64,000 nt of DNA, from the NCBI RefSeq assembly GCF_036227565.1, contig NZ_CP109460.1:7440001-7504000 (forward strand), given 5' to 3'. This document shows, one piece after another, positions 28,183 to 35,818 of the stretch. Under the pieces are notes generated by a model. The model did no database searches, had not been told where the DNA came from, and saw nothing but the letters and a program-made list of their open reading frames with translations. The position numbers and the translations under genes are program-made. Source of the DNA: Streptomyces sp. NBC_01454. Lineage in GTDB: Bacteria; Actinomycetota; Actinomycetes; Streptomycetales; Streptomycetaceae. Each line of letters opens with the position of its first letter. The stretch's first letter is position 1.

Positions 28183-28809
28183 ATGGAGTCGGGGCGCGAG
28201 CGGGCCTACGCCTATCTCAAGGAGAGTGTGCTGACCGACCCGGCCATGCGGGACCGCTTCCTGTCCGAGCAGGAGATCGCGGACCGGATCGGCGTCTCCC
28301 GCACCCCGATCCGCGAAGCCCTGCTGCTGCTCGCCGCCGAGGACCTCGTGCGGCTGGTCCCCAAGCGCGGCGCGCACATCGCCCCGCTGTCCGGCCGTGA
28401 GATCGGCGAACTGATGGAGATGCGCGGCCTGATCGAGCGCTTCGCCGCACAGCGCACGACCGACCGGGGCACCGCACCCGTCGACGAGATGGCCGGCCTC
28501 CTGGACCGGCAGGAGGCGCTGCGCGGCGAGGCCGGCGCCACGGAGTTCCTCGCCGCCGGCCACCGCTTTCACGCCAGCCTCGTCGCCGCCGTCGGCAACA
28601 CGCTGATGTGCCGTCAGTACGAGGCCCTGCGCAGCCGCCAGACCAGGGCCGGCGTGCCCGACCACTACGGCTCGGGCCACCGCCGGGACGAGGTGCTGGC
28701 CGAACACCGCCGGATTCTCGACGGGTTGGCGGCCAGAGACGCCGCGGCCACCTGTGCGGCCATCGACAGCCACCTCCAGGCGACCCGGCGCATCCTCCTG
28801 GCCGCGTGA
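28183..28809 (+). CDS. GntR-family regulator (FadR/FCD type)
   Basis: A 208-residue regulator. The winged helix is at about residues 5-68 (FLSEQEIADRIGVSRTPIRE, then DLVRLVPKRGAHIAPLS). The C-terminal FCD all-helical effector domain has the expected metal/ligand His pattern (FHASLVAAVGN, EHRRILDGLAARD, IDSHLQATRR). ATG 28183 follows GGGGAG by 8 bases. At the end of the betaine block it is the best candidate for a local regulator of these genes; the effector is unknown. Confidence 0.88.
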   Translation: MESGRERAYAYLKESVLTDPAMRDRFLSEQEIADRIGVSRTPIREALLLLAAEDLVRLVPKRGAHIAPLSGREIGELMEMRGLIERFAAQRTTDRGTAPVDEMAGLLDRQEALRGEAGATEFLAAGHRFHASLVAAVGNTLMCRQYEALRSRQTRAGVPDHYGSGHRRDEVLAEHRRILDGLAARDAAATCAAIDSHLQATRRILLAA

Positions 28810-28825
28810 CCGCCGCGGCCGGCCC

Positions 28826-29620
28826 CTACAGCTGCCGGTTGTCCAGCACCGCCACGGCCCGCCGGACGCGGAGCGCCTCCTCGGCGTCCACCTCCCCGAC
28901 GAGCAGGTCCGGCGCGGCGCCCAGTTGGGCGCGTACGGTCCCGTCGGGGCCGATCAGCGCGCTGTGCCCGACCCCGTGCGGCATCTTCGCGGGGGCCTCC
29001 GGATCGACGTGAGGGTCCGGGGCGGACTGATCGACGGCCGCGACCCAGACCGTCGCGTCCAGGGCACGAGCCCGCACCAGCAGGTCCCACTGCGCCCGCT
29101 TGCCCGGCCCCGCGCCCCAGGAGGCGGGCAGGACGGACACCGTCGCCCCGGCGTCCGCGTGCGCCCGGAACAGTTCGGGGAAGCGCAGGTCGTAACACGT
29201 GGCCAGGCCCACCCGGACCCCGTCGACGTCGATGGTCACCACGCGGTCGCCCGCCGCGACCGTGTCGGACTCCCGGAAGCCGAACGCGTCATACAGATGG
29301 ATCTTGTCGTAGGACTCCTCGACACCGGGCCCGGTGGCCAGCAGCGTGTTGGCCACCCGCCCGTCGCCGGCCGGGGTGAACATGCCCGCCACCACCGTCA
29401 CCCCGGTCTCACGGGCCACCGCGCGCACCCCCTCGGCCCACGGCCCGTCCAGCGGCTCGGCCACCGTCGCGAGCGGAGCCCCGAACCGCACCATGGCCGC
29501 CTCGGGAAGGGCCACCAGCCGGGCCCCCTCGCGTGCCGCACGACGGACGTGGTCCTGCACCGCCGCGAGGTTCTGCTTCGGATCGGTCGATGCCGTCATC
29601 TGGCACAGCGCGATACGCAT
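28826..29620 (-). CDS. Nitrilase-superfamily carbon-nitrogen hydrolase
   Basis: A 264-residue C-N hydrolase with the full catalytic set: E40 (VALPEAAM), K106 (SYDKIHLYDAFGF) and C142 (GLATCYDLRFPEL). Its length and the FGFRESD region resemble the omega-amidase/deaminated-glutathione-amidase branch more than true nitrilases. It is convergent with the GntR gene. The substrate is unknown; a role near betaine metabolism is only positional. Confidence 0.88.
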   Translation of the reverse strand: MRIALCQMTASTDPKQNLAAVQDHVRRAAREGARLVALPEAAMVRFGAPLATVAEPLDGPWAEGVRAVARETGVTVVAGMFTPAGDGRVANTLLATGPGVEESYDKIHLYDAFGFRESDTVAAGDRVVTIDVDGVRVGLATCYDLRFPELFRAHADAGATVSVLPASWGAGPGKRAQWDLLVRARALDATVWVAAVDQSAPDPHVDPEAPAKMPHGVGHSALIGPDGTVRAQLGAAPDLLVGEVDAEEALRVRRAVAVLDNRQL

Positions 29621-29931
29621 CGGGCTCTCTCTTCCTTCGTGCCGATCGGTTTCCACGGTGACCGGTCCGGACCCTGCCCCGGACCCGGCCCGCCCCACGC
29701 ACCGGACGGACCCCGGGCGTGTCACCCGCACCCACGTGCCGGGACGGCCACCCAGGCCATCCTGCCTCCGGACCGCCCGGTGCCGCTCGCCGGGCGCCCC
29801 CGCGGCGGGCACGGCGGCAGCGAAGTCGGTCTCTGTAACGGTAGTGACTCGAAGAGTGACTCTGACGTTTCCTCAGCTGTCTTTGTGGTGCACTTTTCGG
29901 ACGTGGGGTCGTCTCATTTCACGGGGGAGCG
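29621..29931. other. Intergenic region with direct repeats
   Basis: 311 bases between the divergent amidase and zinc-ribbon genes, with no supportable gene. AGTGACTC occurs twice, at 29843-29850 and 29855-29862 (12-base period), in an AT-richer part that probably holds the promoter for 29932. No other structure was found. Confidence 0.5.
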
Positions 29932-31527
29932 ATGACGCATTCGACAGCGTGCGCAGGATGTGGCCAGGGCCTGGATCCGGGGGCCGCGTGGTGCGCCAAG
30001 TGCGGTGCAGCGGCGGGATCCGGTGACCGGACCGCGACGATTCCGATGCCCGCCGGCCCCGTGTCGGCGCCGCCGACCGCGTCCACGGCACCGCTCACCA
30101 CCGTCGCCGCCCGCGACCGCACCGCCGTGCCGCGGTGGGGCGAGGGCCGCGATGTGACCCGGTACATCTGCGCGGCCGCCTACCTGGACCGCGAATACGC
30201 CAAGTCGCTCATCAAACAGGTCGCCGCCGAACCCCGGCTGGGGGTGGCGCCCGCCCCGGCGTGCGACGTCCCCGTGGCGCTGCGCCACGCCTACCTCGCC
30301 AACACGCGCCGCCACGGCCGGGACCTGGTCCTCACCGTCCTGCTCCTGCTGGCCCTCGTCTTCACCTTGTGGGTCGGCAACGGCGCCCTCACCCTGCTGG
30401 TGCTGTTCCTCTCCTGGGTCACCCTGTTCTCGTTCGAGCTCTCGACGCGCTACGGCCGTCATCTGCAGAGCCTGCGCCCGGACCGGTTCGATCCCGCGGC
30501 CGCGCCCGCACCGCTCAACGACAACATCGCCACGCGCCTGCGGCAGATCGGCGCCTACGCCGGCGGGAACGTCACCACCTACAGCGGCTATTCACCGTTC
30601 ATCGGATACGGCTTCACACGCGACTCGTGGTCCCTGACCTTCGACGTCACCACCTCGAGCCGGCCGGAGGGCCGGCCGCAGGAGTTCGACGTGGCGGATC
30701 TCTACGCCCACATCGCCGAGCGGGTCGGCACCCTGGCGCTGCCCTGCCTGGAGATCGAGGAACGGGTCTTCGTCGACGGCGGGTCCATCCTGACGGACCC
30801 GCGTTTCCTGCCCGATCCGCTCGGCCGGCCCGTCGCGCGGATTCCGTCCGCGCTGCTGGACTCGCTGAAGCGGACACCCGAGGAGGGCGCCCGCCCCTAT
30901 CTGGCCGTGCACTCCACCGGCTGGGGCGGCGAGGCGGTCACCTCACTCTTCCTGCGCTTCGTCCGCTCGGACTCCCACCTCTTCGTGGAGGCGGTCCCGA
31001 CGGTGTTGTACCCGCTGCGCGACCGCTACCGCGTCATCGACACCCTCATGCCCCGCCCGTCGGTGTCCGAGCTCTTTACGCTGCTGTCGGAAACGCTGGT
31101 CAGCACCGTGTTCGTGCTGCTGGCCGCACCCGCGCGGGCGGTCACGGGGTTCGCGCCCGATTACGGGTTGTCCCGGCGTCTGCGCCGGCAGCACAAGCTG
31201 ATCACCAGGCTGCGCAGATTCGACTTCGGGGCGCGGCAGAGCGTGCGCCGGCAGGCGGCGGCCACGGAGCACAGCCGCTACTTCCAGAAGGCCGACAGCG
31301 GCATGGTCGTGAAGACGGTCGAGAAGCGGGTCCTGGACGCACTCGTCGAGTTCGCCGAGGAGCGCGGCATCGACGTGGGCGAGCTGGTGCAGCGTCAGCA
31401 AATGATCATCAACAACGGCATCATCGCGGCCGGCGGAGGGCGGGTGGACTCCAGCTCCGTCGCCTCCGGCGAGAAGTCCCGCGTCTCCACGGTGCTGGGC
31501 AAGATCCCGCTGCTCAACCTGGACTGA
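29932..31527 (+). CDS. Zinc-ribbon membrane protein with C-terminal shared Gly/Ile motif
   Basis: A 531-residue protein of no named family. It starts with a zinc ribbon (C7-x2-C10, C21-x2-C24), then a Pro/Ala linker. Two adjacent membrane helices lie at about residues 126-168 (LVLTVLLLLALVFTLW and ALTLLVLFLSWVTLF), followed by a large cytoplasmic-looking domain (170-480). Near the end is a helical piece (KRVLDALVEFAEERGIDV) and then NGIIAAGGGRV...SVASG (about 494-513). That motif recurs at the N-terminus of the next protein. Gap to the next gene is 26 bases. Signalling or defence use is an inference. Confidence 0.75.
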   Translation: MTHSTACAGCGQGLDPGAAWCAKCGAAAGSGDRTATIPMPAGPVSAPPTASTAPLTTVAARDRTAVPRWGEGRDVTRYICAAAYLDREYAKSLIKQVAAEPRLGVAPAPACDVPVALRHAYLANTRRHGRDLVLTVLLLLALVFTLWVGNGALTLLVLFLSWVTLFSFELSTRYGRHLQSLRPDRFDPAAAPAPLNDNIATRLRQIGAYAGGNVTTYSGYSPFIGYGFTRDSWSLTFDVTTSSRPEGRPQEFDVADLYAHIAERVGTLALPCLEIEERVFVDGGSILTDPRFLPDPLGRPVARIPSALLDSLKRTPEEGARPYLAVHSTGWGGEAVTSLFLRFVRSDSHLFVEAVPTVLYPLRDRYRVIDTLMPRPSVSELFTLLSETLVSTVFVLLAAPARAVTGFAPDYGLSRRLRRQHKLITRLRRFDFGARQSVRRQAAATEHSRYFQKADSGMVVKTVEKRVLDALVEFAEERGIDVGELVQRQQMIINNGIIAAGGGRVDSSSVASGEKSRVSTVLGKIPLLNLD

Positions 31528-31553
31528 GAACCGAGTAGGGATGGGGAATCGGC

Positions 31554-31925
31554 ATGCAGAGGAACGACGGAATCATCGCGACCGGCGGCTCGAACGTCGT
31601 CGGCAACGCCGTGGCCAGCGGCCGGAACGCGCGCGCCGAGGTGCGGGACAGCGGGCTGACCCAGACCGGCGGCGGGCAGCAGCCCTCGCCCCAGGACATC
31701 GGCGCCCTGCTCTCCCGGCTGATCGAGGAGCTCGGCCGGTCCGAGCACCCCGACCGTGCCGACCTGATCGAGGCCGCGGAGGACGCACGCGAGGAAGCCG
31801 CCTCGCAGACACCGCGCAGGGGCAAGCTGAAGCTGTTCGCCAAGGGGCTCGTCGAGGCGGTGCCGGGGTTCACGGCGCTGGCGTCCCTGGCGGTAACGAT
31901 CGAAGAGGCGGTCCGCGGGCTGTAG
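31554..31925 (+). CDS. Small protein with N-terminal Gly/Ile motif and helical body
   Basis: A 123-residue protein. Residues 4-23 (NDGIIATGGSNVVGNAVASG) match the end of the preceding protein at 12 of 20 positions. The rest is helical: SPQDIGALLSRLIEELGRSE, a charged helix, and a hydrophobic C-terminal stretch (KLFAKGLVEAVPGFTALASL). The layout of a short N-terminal Gly-rich motif plus a helical body resembles small receiver or effector partners in bacterial homotypic-signalling modules. No family is certain. The ribosome site is weak, but the frame lies tightly between its neighbours. Confidence 0.72.
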   Translation: MQRNDGIIATGGSNVVGNAVASGRNARAEVRDSGLTQTGGGQQPSPQDIGALLSRLIEELGRSEHPDRADLIEAAEDAREEAASQTPRRGKLKLFAKGLVEAVPGFTALASLAVTIEEAVRGL

Positions 31926-31985
31926 GGGATGCCACGCGAAGGCCAGGATCCGAAGAAAACGTGAAGGACTCCGGGGGAGATGACC

Positions 31986-32684
31986 GTGTCCACCTGCATC
32001 TACTGCGGCGCGCGCCGTGAGGACCCGGCGGCGTCCTCGTGTCCGAACTGCGGCATGCCGCATGACGGCGTCGTGTCACCCGCGGCGGGACCGCCCGCAG
32101 GGGCCCCCACCCGCTACGGCTACGTCCGGGTCGGGGCCACCGCCCTCCCGTTGTGGCTGCTGTGGCTGGTGGCGGCGCTGCTCGTGGCGGGCGGGGTGAC
32201 CGCCTACCTGCTCCCCGGCTCGTCCTCCGAACCGTCCTACCAGGCGGTCGACACGGTCCCGTCGAGCACGCCGTCCCCGGATGCGGGCTCGCCCTCCATG
32301 CCGCCGACCGACGCCTATCCGCCCGCCGTGCCGGACACCTCGTCGCCGACCGTCAGCGACACCCCCACCGAGCCGGAGAGTTCGCCGTCCGCCGAGGACG
32401 CGAGTGCGACCGTGCGGGAGTACTACCAGGACATCAACGACCGGAATTTCACGGCGGCCTGGGACCTGGGCGGCAAGAACATCGGGGGCAGCTCCTTCTC
32501 CCGGTGGTCCTCGGGCTACGGCTCGACCGCGTACATCTCGCTCACCGCGGTGAACGCCGACAGCTCCGGGAGGGTCGACGCCGTTCTCCACGCGACCCAG
32601 AGCGACGGCTCGATCAGGGTGTACCACGGGACCTACACGGTCTCCGACGGCGCGATCGTCAGCGCCGACATCTCCCAGGACTGA
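31986..32684 (+). CDS. Zinc-ribbon membrane-anchored protein with extracytoplasmic domain
   Basis: A 232-residue protein: N-terminal zinc ribbon (C4-x2-C7 and C19-x2-C22), one membrane helix (about residues 47-68, PLWLLWLVAALLVAGGVTAY), a Ser/Pro/Asp-rich stalk (70-135), then a domain of about 100 residues (ATVREYYQDINDRNFTAAWD) that looks NTF2-like. The zinc ribbon should be inside and the last domain outside the cell. GTG 31986 has GGGGGAG 6 bases upstream; ATG 31980 would be too close to it. It is third in a three-gene cassette. Confidence 0.75.
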   Translation: MSTCIYCGARREDPAASSCPNCGMPHDGVVSPAAGPPAGAPTRYGYVRVGATALPLWLLWLVAALLVAGGVTAYLLPGSSSEPSYQAVDTVPSSTPSPDAGSPSMPPTDAYPPAVPDTSSPTVSDTPTEPESSPSAEDASATVREYYQDINDRNFTAAWDLGGKNIGGSSFSRWSSGYGSTAYISLTAVNADSSGRVDAVLHATQSDGSIRVYHGTYTVSDGAIVSADISQD

Positions 32685-32855
32685 CCCGGATCCCGTGACA
32701 CGGGCGGGAAGACCGGGGCCGCGGAACGGGCACATCCCACGTGTCCGTGCGGGTGTTTGGGCCGTTGCGGCACCGCGGCCGAGGCCAAGGAAGCCTTCTT
32801 CCGGTGACGAGGCCCTCCCGACCCCGGTCAGAGGTGGTCCGGCGATCAGAGACTC

Positions 32856-32894
32856 GGGCGGTGGCCCGCGGGTATGTCCCGCGGGCCACCGCCC
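32856..32894. terminator. Strong bidirectional hairpin terminator
   Basis: A perfect 17-bp stem (32856-32872 with 32878-32894) and a 5-base loop lie between the convergent zinc-ribbon and BAHD-type genes. The rest of 32685-32924 shows no gene. Confidence 0.88.
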
Positions 32895-32924
32895 TTGTGC
32901 ACACCGGGGTCCGCATCGGGACCG

Positions 32925-34250
32925 TCACGCGTACTTGTGCAGCTGTGCCTGCCAGGACCGCTCCCCGGTCAGGGCGTCCGCCGCGGCTCCGGGCAGACTG
33001 AGGTGCACCTCGCGGGACCCGTCCCGCTCCGGCGTCGGCATGATCTGCGCGGCCCAGGGGATGGGCACGTGCGGCAGTTCGCACCGGTAGGGGGTCCCGC
33101 CGCCGAAGTCGAGAGCGTAGAAGGGCAGCTTGGCCCGGTCGTTCACCTGAAGCATGTCGGTGTAGGCGCGGTACAGCATCCGGGGCATCACCCTCCGGTC
33201 CCGGCCGGCCGTGCGCTGCTCCACCAGATAGGCGATGTCGTCCCGGGCCTGGTCGGCGATGTGGTCCGACAGGCTCTCCCGGATCAGCCGTGCCGTCGTC
33301 CCCAGCGGGCAGTCCTGTATGTCGCGCGCCGTCATGCGCAGTTCGGCGCAGGTGATCGTGTTTCCCCAGTAGTTCTCGGGAATGTCGCTCAGATAGCGGC
33401 TGAAATCGACGAGGACGCCGAGACGTTCGACGCAGCCGGCCGACCGGGCCCGGAGCCGGCCGAGGGCGTGCCACAGGTGGGCGGTGAGGGCGTCGCTGGT
33501 GGAGATCCAGCCGTGGGGGAGCTGGTCGGTGGCCGCTTGCTTCATCGCGTGGAGTTCTGCGGCGTCGAACCGGAAGGTCGTCGTGCGGAGCTTGTGCGCG
33601 GTCAGCAGCATCCGGCTCAGGAGTGCGTACTTCTCCCGTCGCGAAGCCACCGTGAAGCGGCTGTTGTGGTCCCTCGCCTGAAGCGGGGCGCCGTCCGCGA
33701 GACCGTCGAGCAGGCGGCGGTCGTGGCACGGTGGGTGAGGGGGAAGACCGCGGTGTTCGGCGGCCCAGTCCAGCAGGAACCGCATATAGGCCGGCCCGTC
33801 CGCCAGCACGTGTTTCATGTGCACCCCCAGGACCGTTCCCCCCGAGGCCAGATGTGTGAGCTTCACCGCGAGCAGGGGGACGCCCTGCCCCACGAGCCGG
33901 ACGACCGAGGCCCTCGGCAGGAAGGCGCGCAGCGGCGGCCCGCCCGGGGCCGGCGGGCAATCTCCCGCGCCGAGCGCGGAGTTCTCTTCCTCGAAGTGCA
34001 CGCCGGAGTCATCGCACAGCACGTGCAGGACGCCGTTCGCGTCCCTCTCCGCACGGCCGCTCAACAACGGATAGGACATCAGCACTCTCGCCAGTGAGGC
34101 CCGCATTGCCGTGCCGTCCAGGCGTTCGCGGAAGAAGAACGCGCGTCCGGTGGAGATCGCGCCCATGGTGGCGTCCAGGGCGCACAGCGGGATGCGACGG
34201 CCGGTGGCACGTCCCGACCGGACGAGTGAGTGGTGCCGTGGCCGCTTCAT
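32925..34250 (-). CDS. BAHD-fold acyltransferase (plant-type family, bacterial member)
   Basis: A 441-residue protein with the whole BAHD pattern: YPLLSGR near residue 60, GVLHVLCDDSGVHFEEE, the catalytic HxxxDG as HVLADG inside GVHMKHVLADGPAYMRFLL, TSDALTAHLWHALGR, ENYWGNTI, and LDFGGGTPYRCELP for the structural DFGWG motif (Trp replaced by Gly). BAHD enzymes move acyl groups from acyl-CoA to alcohols or amines; length equals the plant norm. AAGGAGG lies 6 bases before ATG 34250. The LCP gene is just upstream on the same strand. The substrate is unknown, and a role in a secondary metabolite or surface glycan is inference. Confidence 0.88.
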   Translation of the reverse strand: MKRPRHHSLVRSGRATGRRIPLCALDATMGAISTGRAFFFRERLDGTAMRASLARVLMSYPLLSGRAERDANGVLHVLCDDSGVHFEEENSALGAGDCPPAPGGPPLRAFLPRASVVRLVGQGVPLLAVKLTHLASGGTVLGVHMKHVLADGPAYMRFLLDWAAEHRGLPPHPPCHDRRLLDGLADGAPLQARDHNSRFTVASRREKYALLSRMLLTAHKLRTTTFRFDAAELHAMKQAATDQLPHGWISTSDALTAHLWHALGRLRARSAGCVERLGVLVDFSRYLSDIPENYWGNTITCAELRMTARDIQDCPLGTTARLIRESLSDHIADQARDDIAYLVEQRTAGRDRRVMPRMLYRAYTDMLQVNDRAKLPFYALDFGGGTPYRCELPHVPIPWAAQIMPTPERDGSREVHLSLPGAAADALTGERSWQAQLHKYA

Positions 34251-34314
34251 CCTCTTCCTCCTTACGTGAGGGCGCGGCGGGGAGCCGGGTGGTGCTGCGC
34301 CGGCGAAGGCTGCG

Positions 34315-35505
34315 TCAGTCGACGCAGGGCACGCCGTCGCCGCCCAGCGACTTCGCGTCACCCGAGTCCGACCGGGGTGACGGGGCAGCGGGCGACGGTC
34401 GTCCGTCCGGCGGGGACGAGGGACGCGGGGAGGGGGCGGGGCGCAGCAGTTCCTGCACTTCCCGGCGGACCGCTGCCGGGTCGACGACATTTACGGATTC
34501 CTGCCGGTAGGTACCGAACCTTTCGATCTTCAGTGTCTGGAAGCTCACGTTGCCGCCCGCCAGCTTCTTCATCTGCTCGGCGGCGTCCGTCAGGGCCCAG
34601 CCCTTGTCGATCACGATGTCGCGCTTGGCGGCGTCGAGCAGCGAGTAGGCGCGCCCAATCTTGTCGAGCGTGCCGCTGGTCTCGAGTTTGTGGACGGCGG
34701 ACAGCAGGAAGGCCTGCTGCCGGCGGGTGCGGTCGAGGTCGCCTCGGGGCAGGTTCATCCGCTGGCGCACGAAGGCCAGGGACTGCCGGGCGTTGAGCGT
34801 CTGGCGGCCGGCCGGGAAGTCGGCGCCGGAGTTCTTGTCCTTCGTCGGATGCTTGAGGCACACGTCCACGCCGTCCAGCGCCTGGGCCAGGTCGTAGAAC
34901 CCGGCAAGGTTGACCTCGGCGAAGTGGTCGATGGGCACACCCAGGAAGGTGCGCACGGTCTGGATCTCGGTGCGGCGGCCGGCTTCCCGGCCCTTGCTCT
35001 CCAGTTCGGCGTGGTCCTTCACCCCCTGCGCCGCGAGCCTGTCCTCCTCCCGCGCCTTGGCGAGTCCGTACGCCTCCTTGATCTTCTGCTTGCCGAACCC
35101 CGGGACGTCGACGAGGTCGTCACGCGGCACCGACAGCCCCGTGGCCCGGCTTCCGTCGCCCGGGATGTGCACCAGGATCAGGGTGTTGGTGTTGTAGCCG
35201 CCGACGTTGCTGCTGGCTCCGGCGTGCAGTTGCTCCAAGAGCTTCTTCGGCAGCGGATTGCCGTTGAGGTCCTTGCGGCTGTCCAGGCCCATCAGCAGGA
35301 TGTTCTGGCTCCCGTTGGCCGAGCGGGCGTCCTTGTCGCCCAGTGCGTCCGAGGTCCGCACCCCGTTGACGGCCTGGTCGTAGAGCCAGTAGCCCAACGC
35401 GGCACCCGCGACCAGCACGCAGGCGACCACCACGGCTATCAGCCGCCCCCACCGGACCCGCCACCCGGATGTGCTCGCGCGCTTCCGCCGTCGCCGCCCT
35501 GCCAT
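34315..35505 (-). CDS. LytR-CpsA-Psr (LCP) family cell-wall glycopolymer ligase
   Basis: A 396-residue membrane-anchored protein. It has a basic cytoplasmic start, a membrane helix at about 22-45, and an extracellular LCP domain (about 65-330) with NILLMGLDSR, the catalytic-arginine region VPRDDLVDVPGFG, KIKEAYGLA, GVDVCLKHP, and RQSLAFVRQRMNLPRGDLDR. A Pro/Ser-rich tail follows. LCP enzymes attach lipid-linked glycopolymers (teichoic acid or arabinogalactan type) to peptidoglycan. The ATG follows AAGGAGG. The 64-base gap to the BAHD gene allows co-transcription. Confidence 0.93.
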   Translation of the reverse strand: MAGRRRRKRASTSGWRVRWGRLIAVVVACVLVAGAALGYWLYDQAVNGVRTSDALGDKDARSANGSQNILLMGLDSRKDLNGNPLPKKLLEQLHAGASSNVGGYNTNTLILVHIPGDGSRATGLSVPRDDLVDVPGFGKQKIKEAYGLAKAREEDRLAAQGVKDHAELESKGREAGRRTEIQTVRTFLGVPIDHFAEVNLAGFYDLAQALDGVDVCLKHPTKDKNSGADFPAGRQTLNARQSLAFVRQRMNLPRGDLDRTRRQQAFLLSAVHKLETSGTLDKIGRAYSLLDAAKRDIVIDKGWALTDAAEQMKKLAGGNVSFQTLKIERFGTYRQESVNVVDPAAVRREVQELLRPAPSPRPSSPPDGRPSPAAPSPRSDSGDAKSLGGDGVPCVD

Positions 35506-35818
35506 CGCTCCTCCTTGCTCCGACGCCCCCGGGGAGGACCCGGGAGATCTGGATGTGCACAGGAAGAGAAGGAGCGCGGTCGGAGAGTTCGGACATTAGC
35601 CATGTGTTAGGGCAATTACTGGTGTGTAAAGGTTTAGCCCTATTTGGTACCCGCAAGCGGCACATTCTTATAATTCAGTGCTCTTTGCATGGGGTGGGTA
35701 TCGAGGGGGTCGGCCGCCCGCTCGGTCGCGCGTGGTGCGGCGCTCTTCGGCGTACGCGGCCGACGCTTAAAATGGACAAACGGGAGCGAAAGGGAGTCCA
35801 GCCGCCCTGGAAGGTGCC
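35506..35818. other. AT-rich divergent intergenic region
   Basis: 313 bases between divergent LCP and phosphatase genes. Roughly 35590-35690 is far richer in A/T than the rest of the window. Rightward, TTGGTA (35644-35649) and a consensus TATAAT (35669-35674) stand 19 bases apart. Leftward, several TAAN-type -10-like boxes occur in the same stretch. No gene is supportable. Confidence 0.5.
35644..35674 (+). promoter_or_regulatory. Candidate promoter of SpoIIE-type phosphatase gene
   Basis: TTGGTA, a 19-base spacer and TATAAT. The -10 box is a full consensus, uncommon in this GC-rich genome. It would give a leader of about 135 bases before ATG 35819. Confidence 0.45.
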
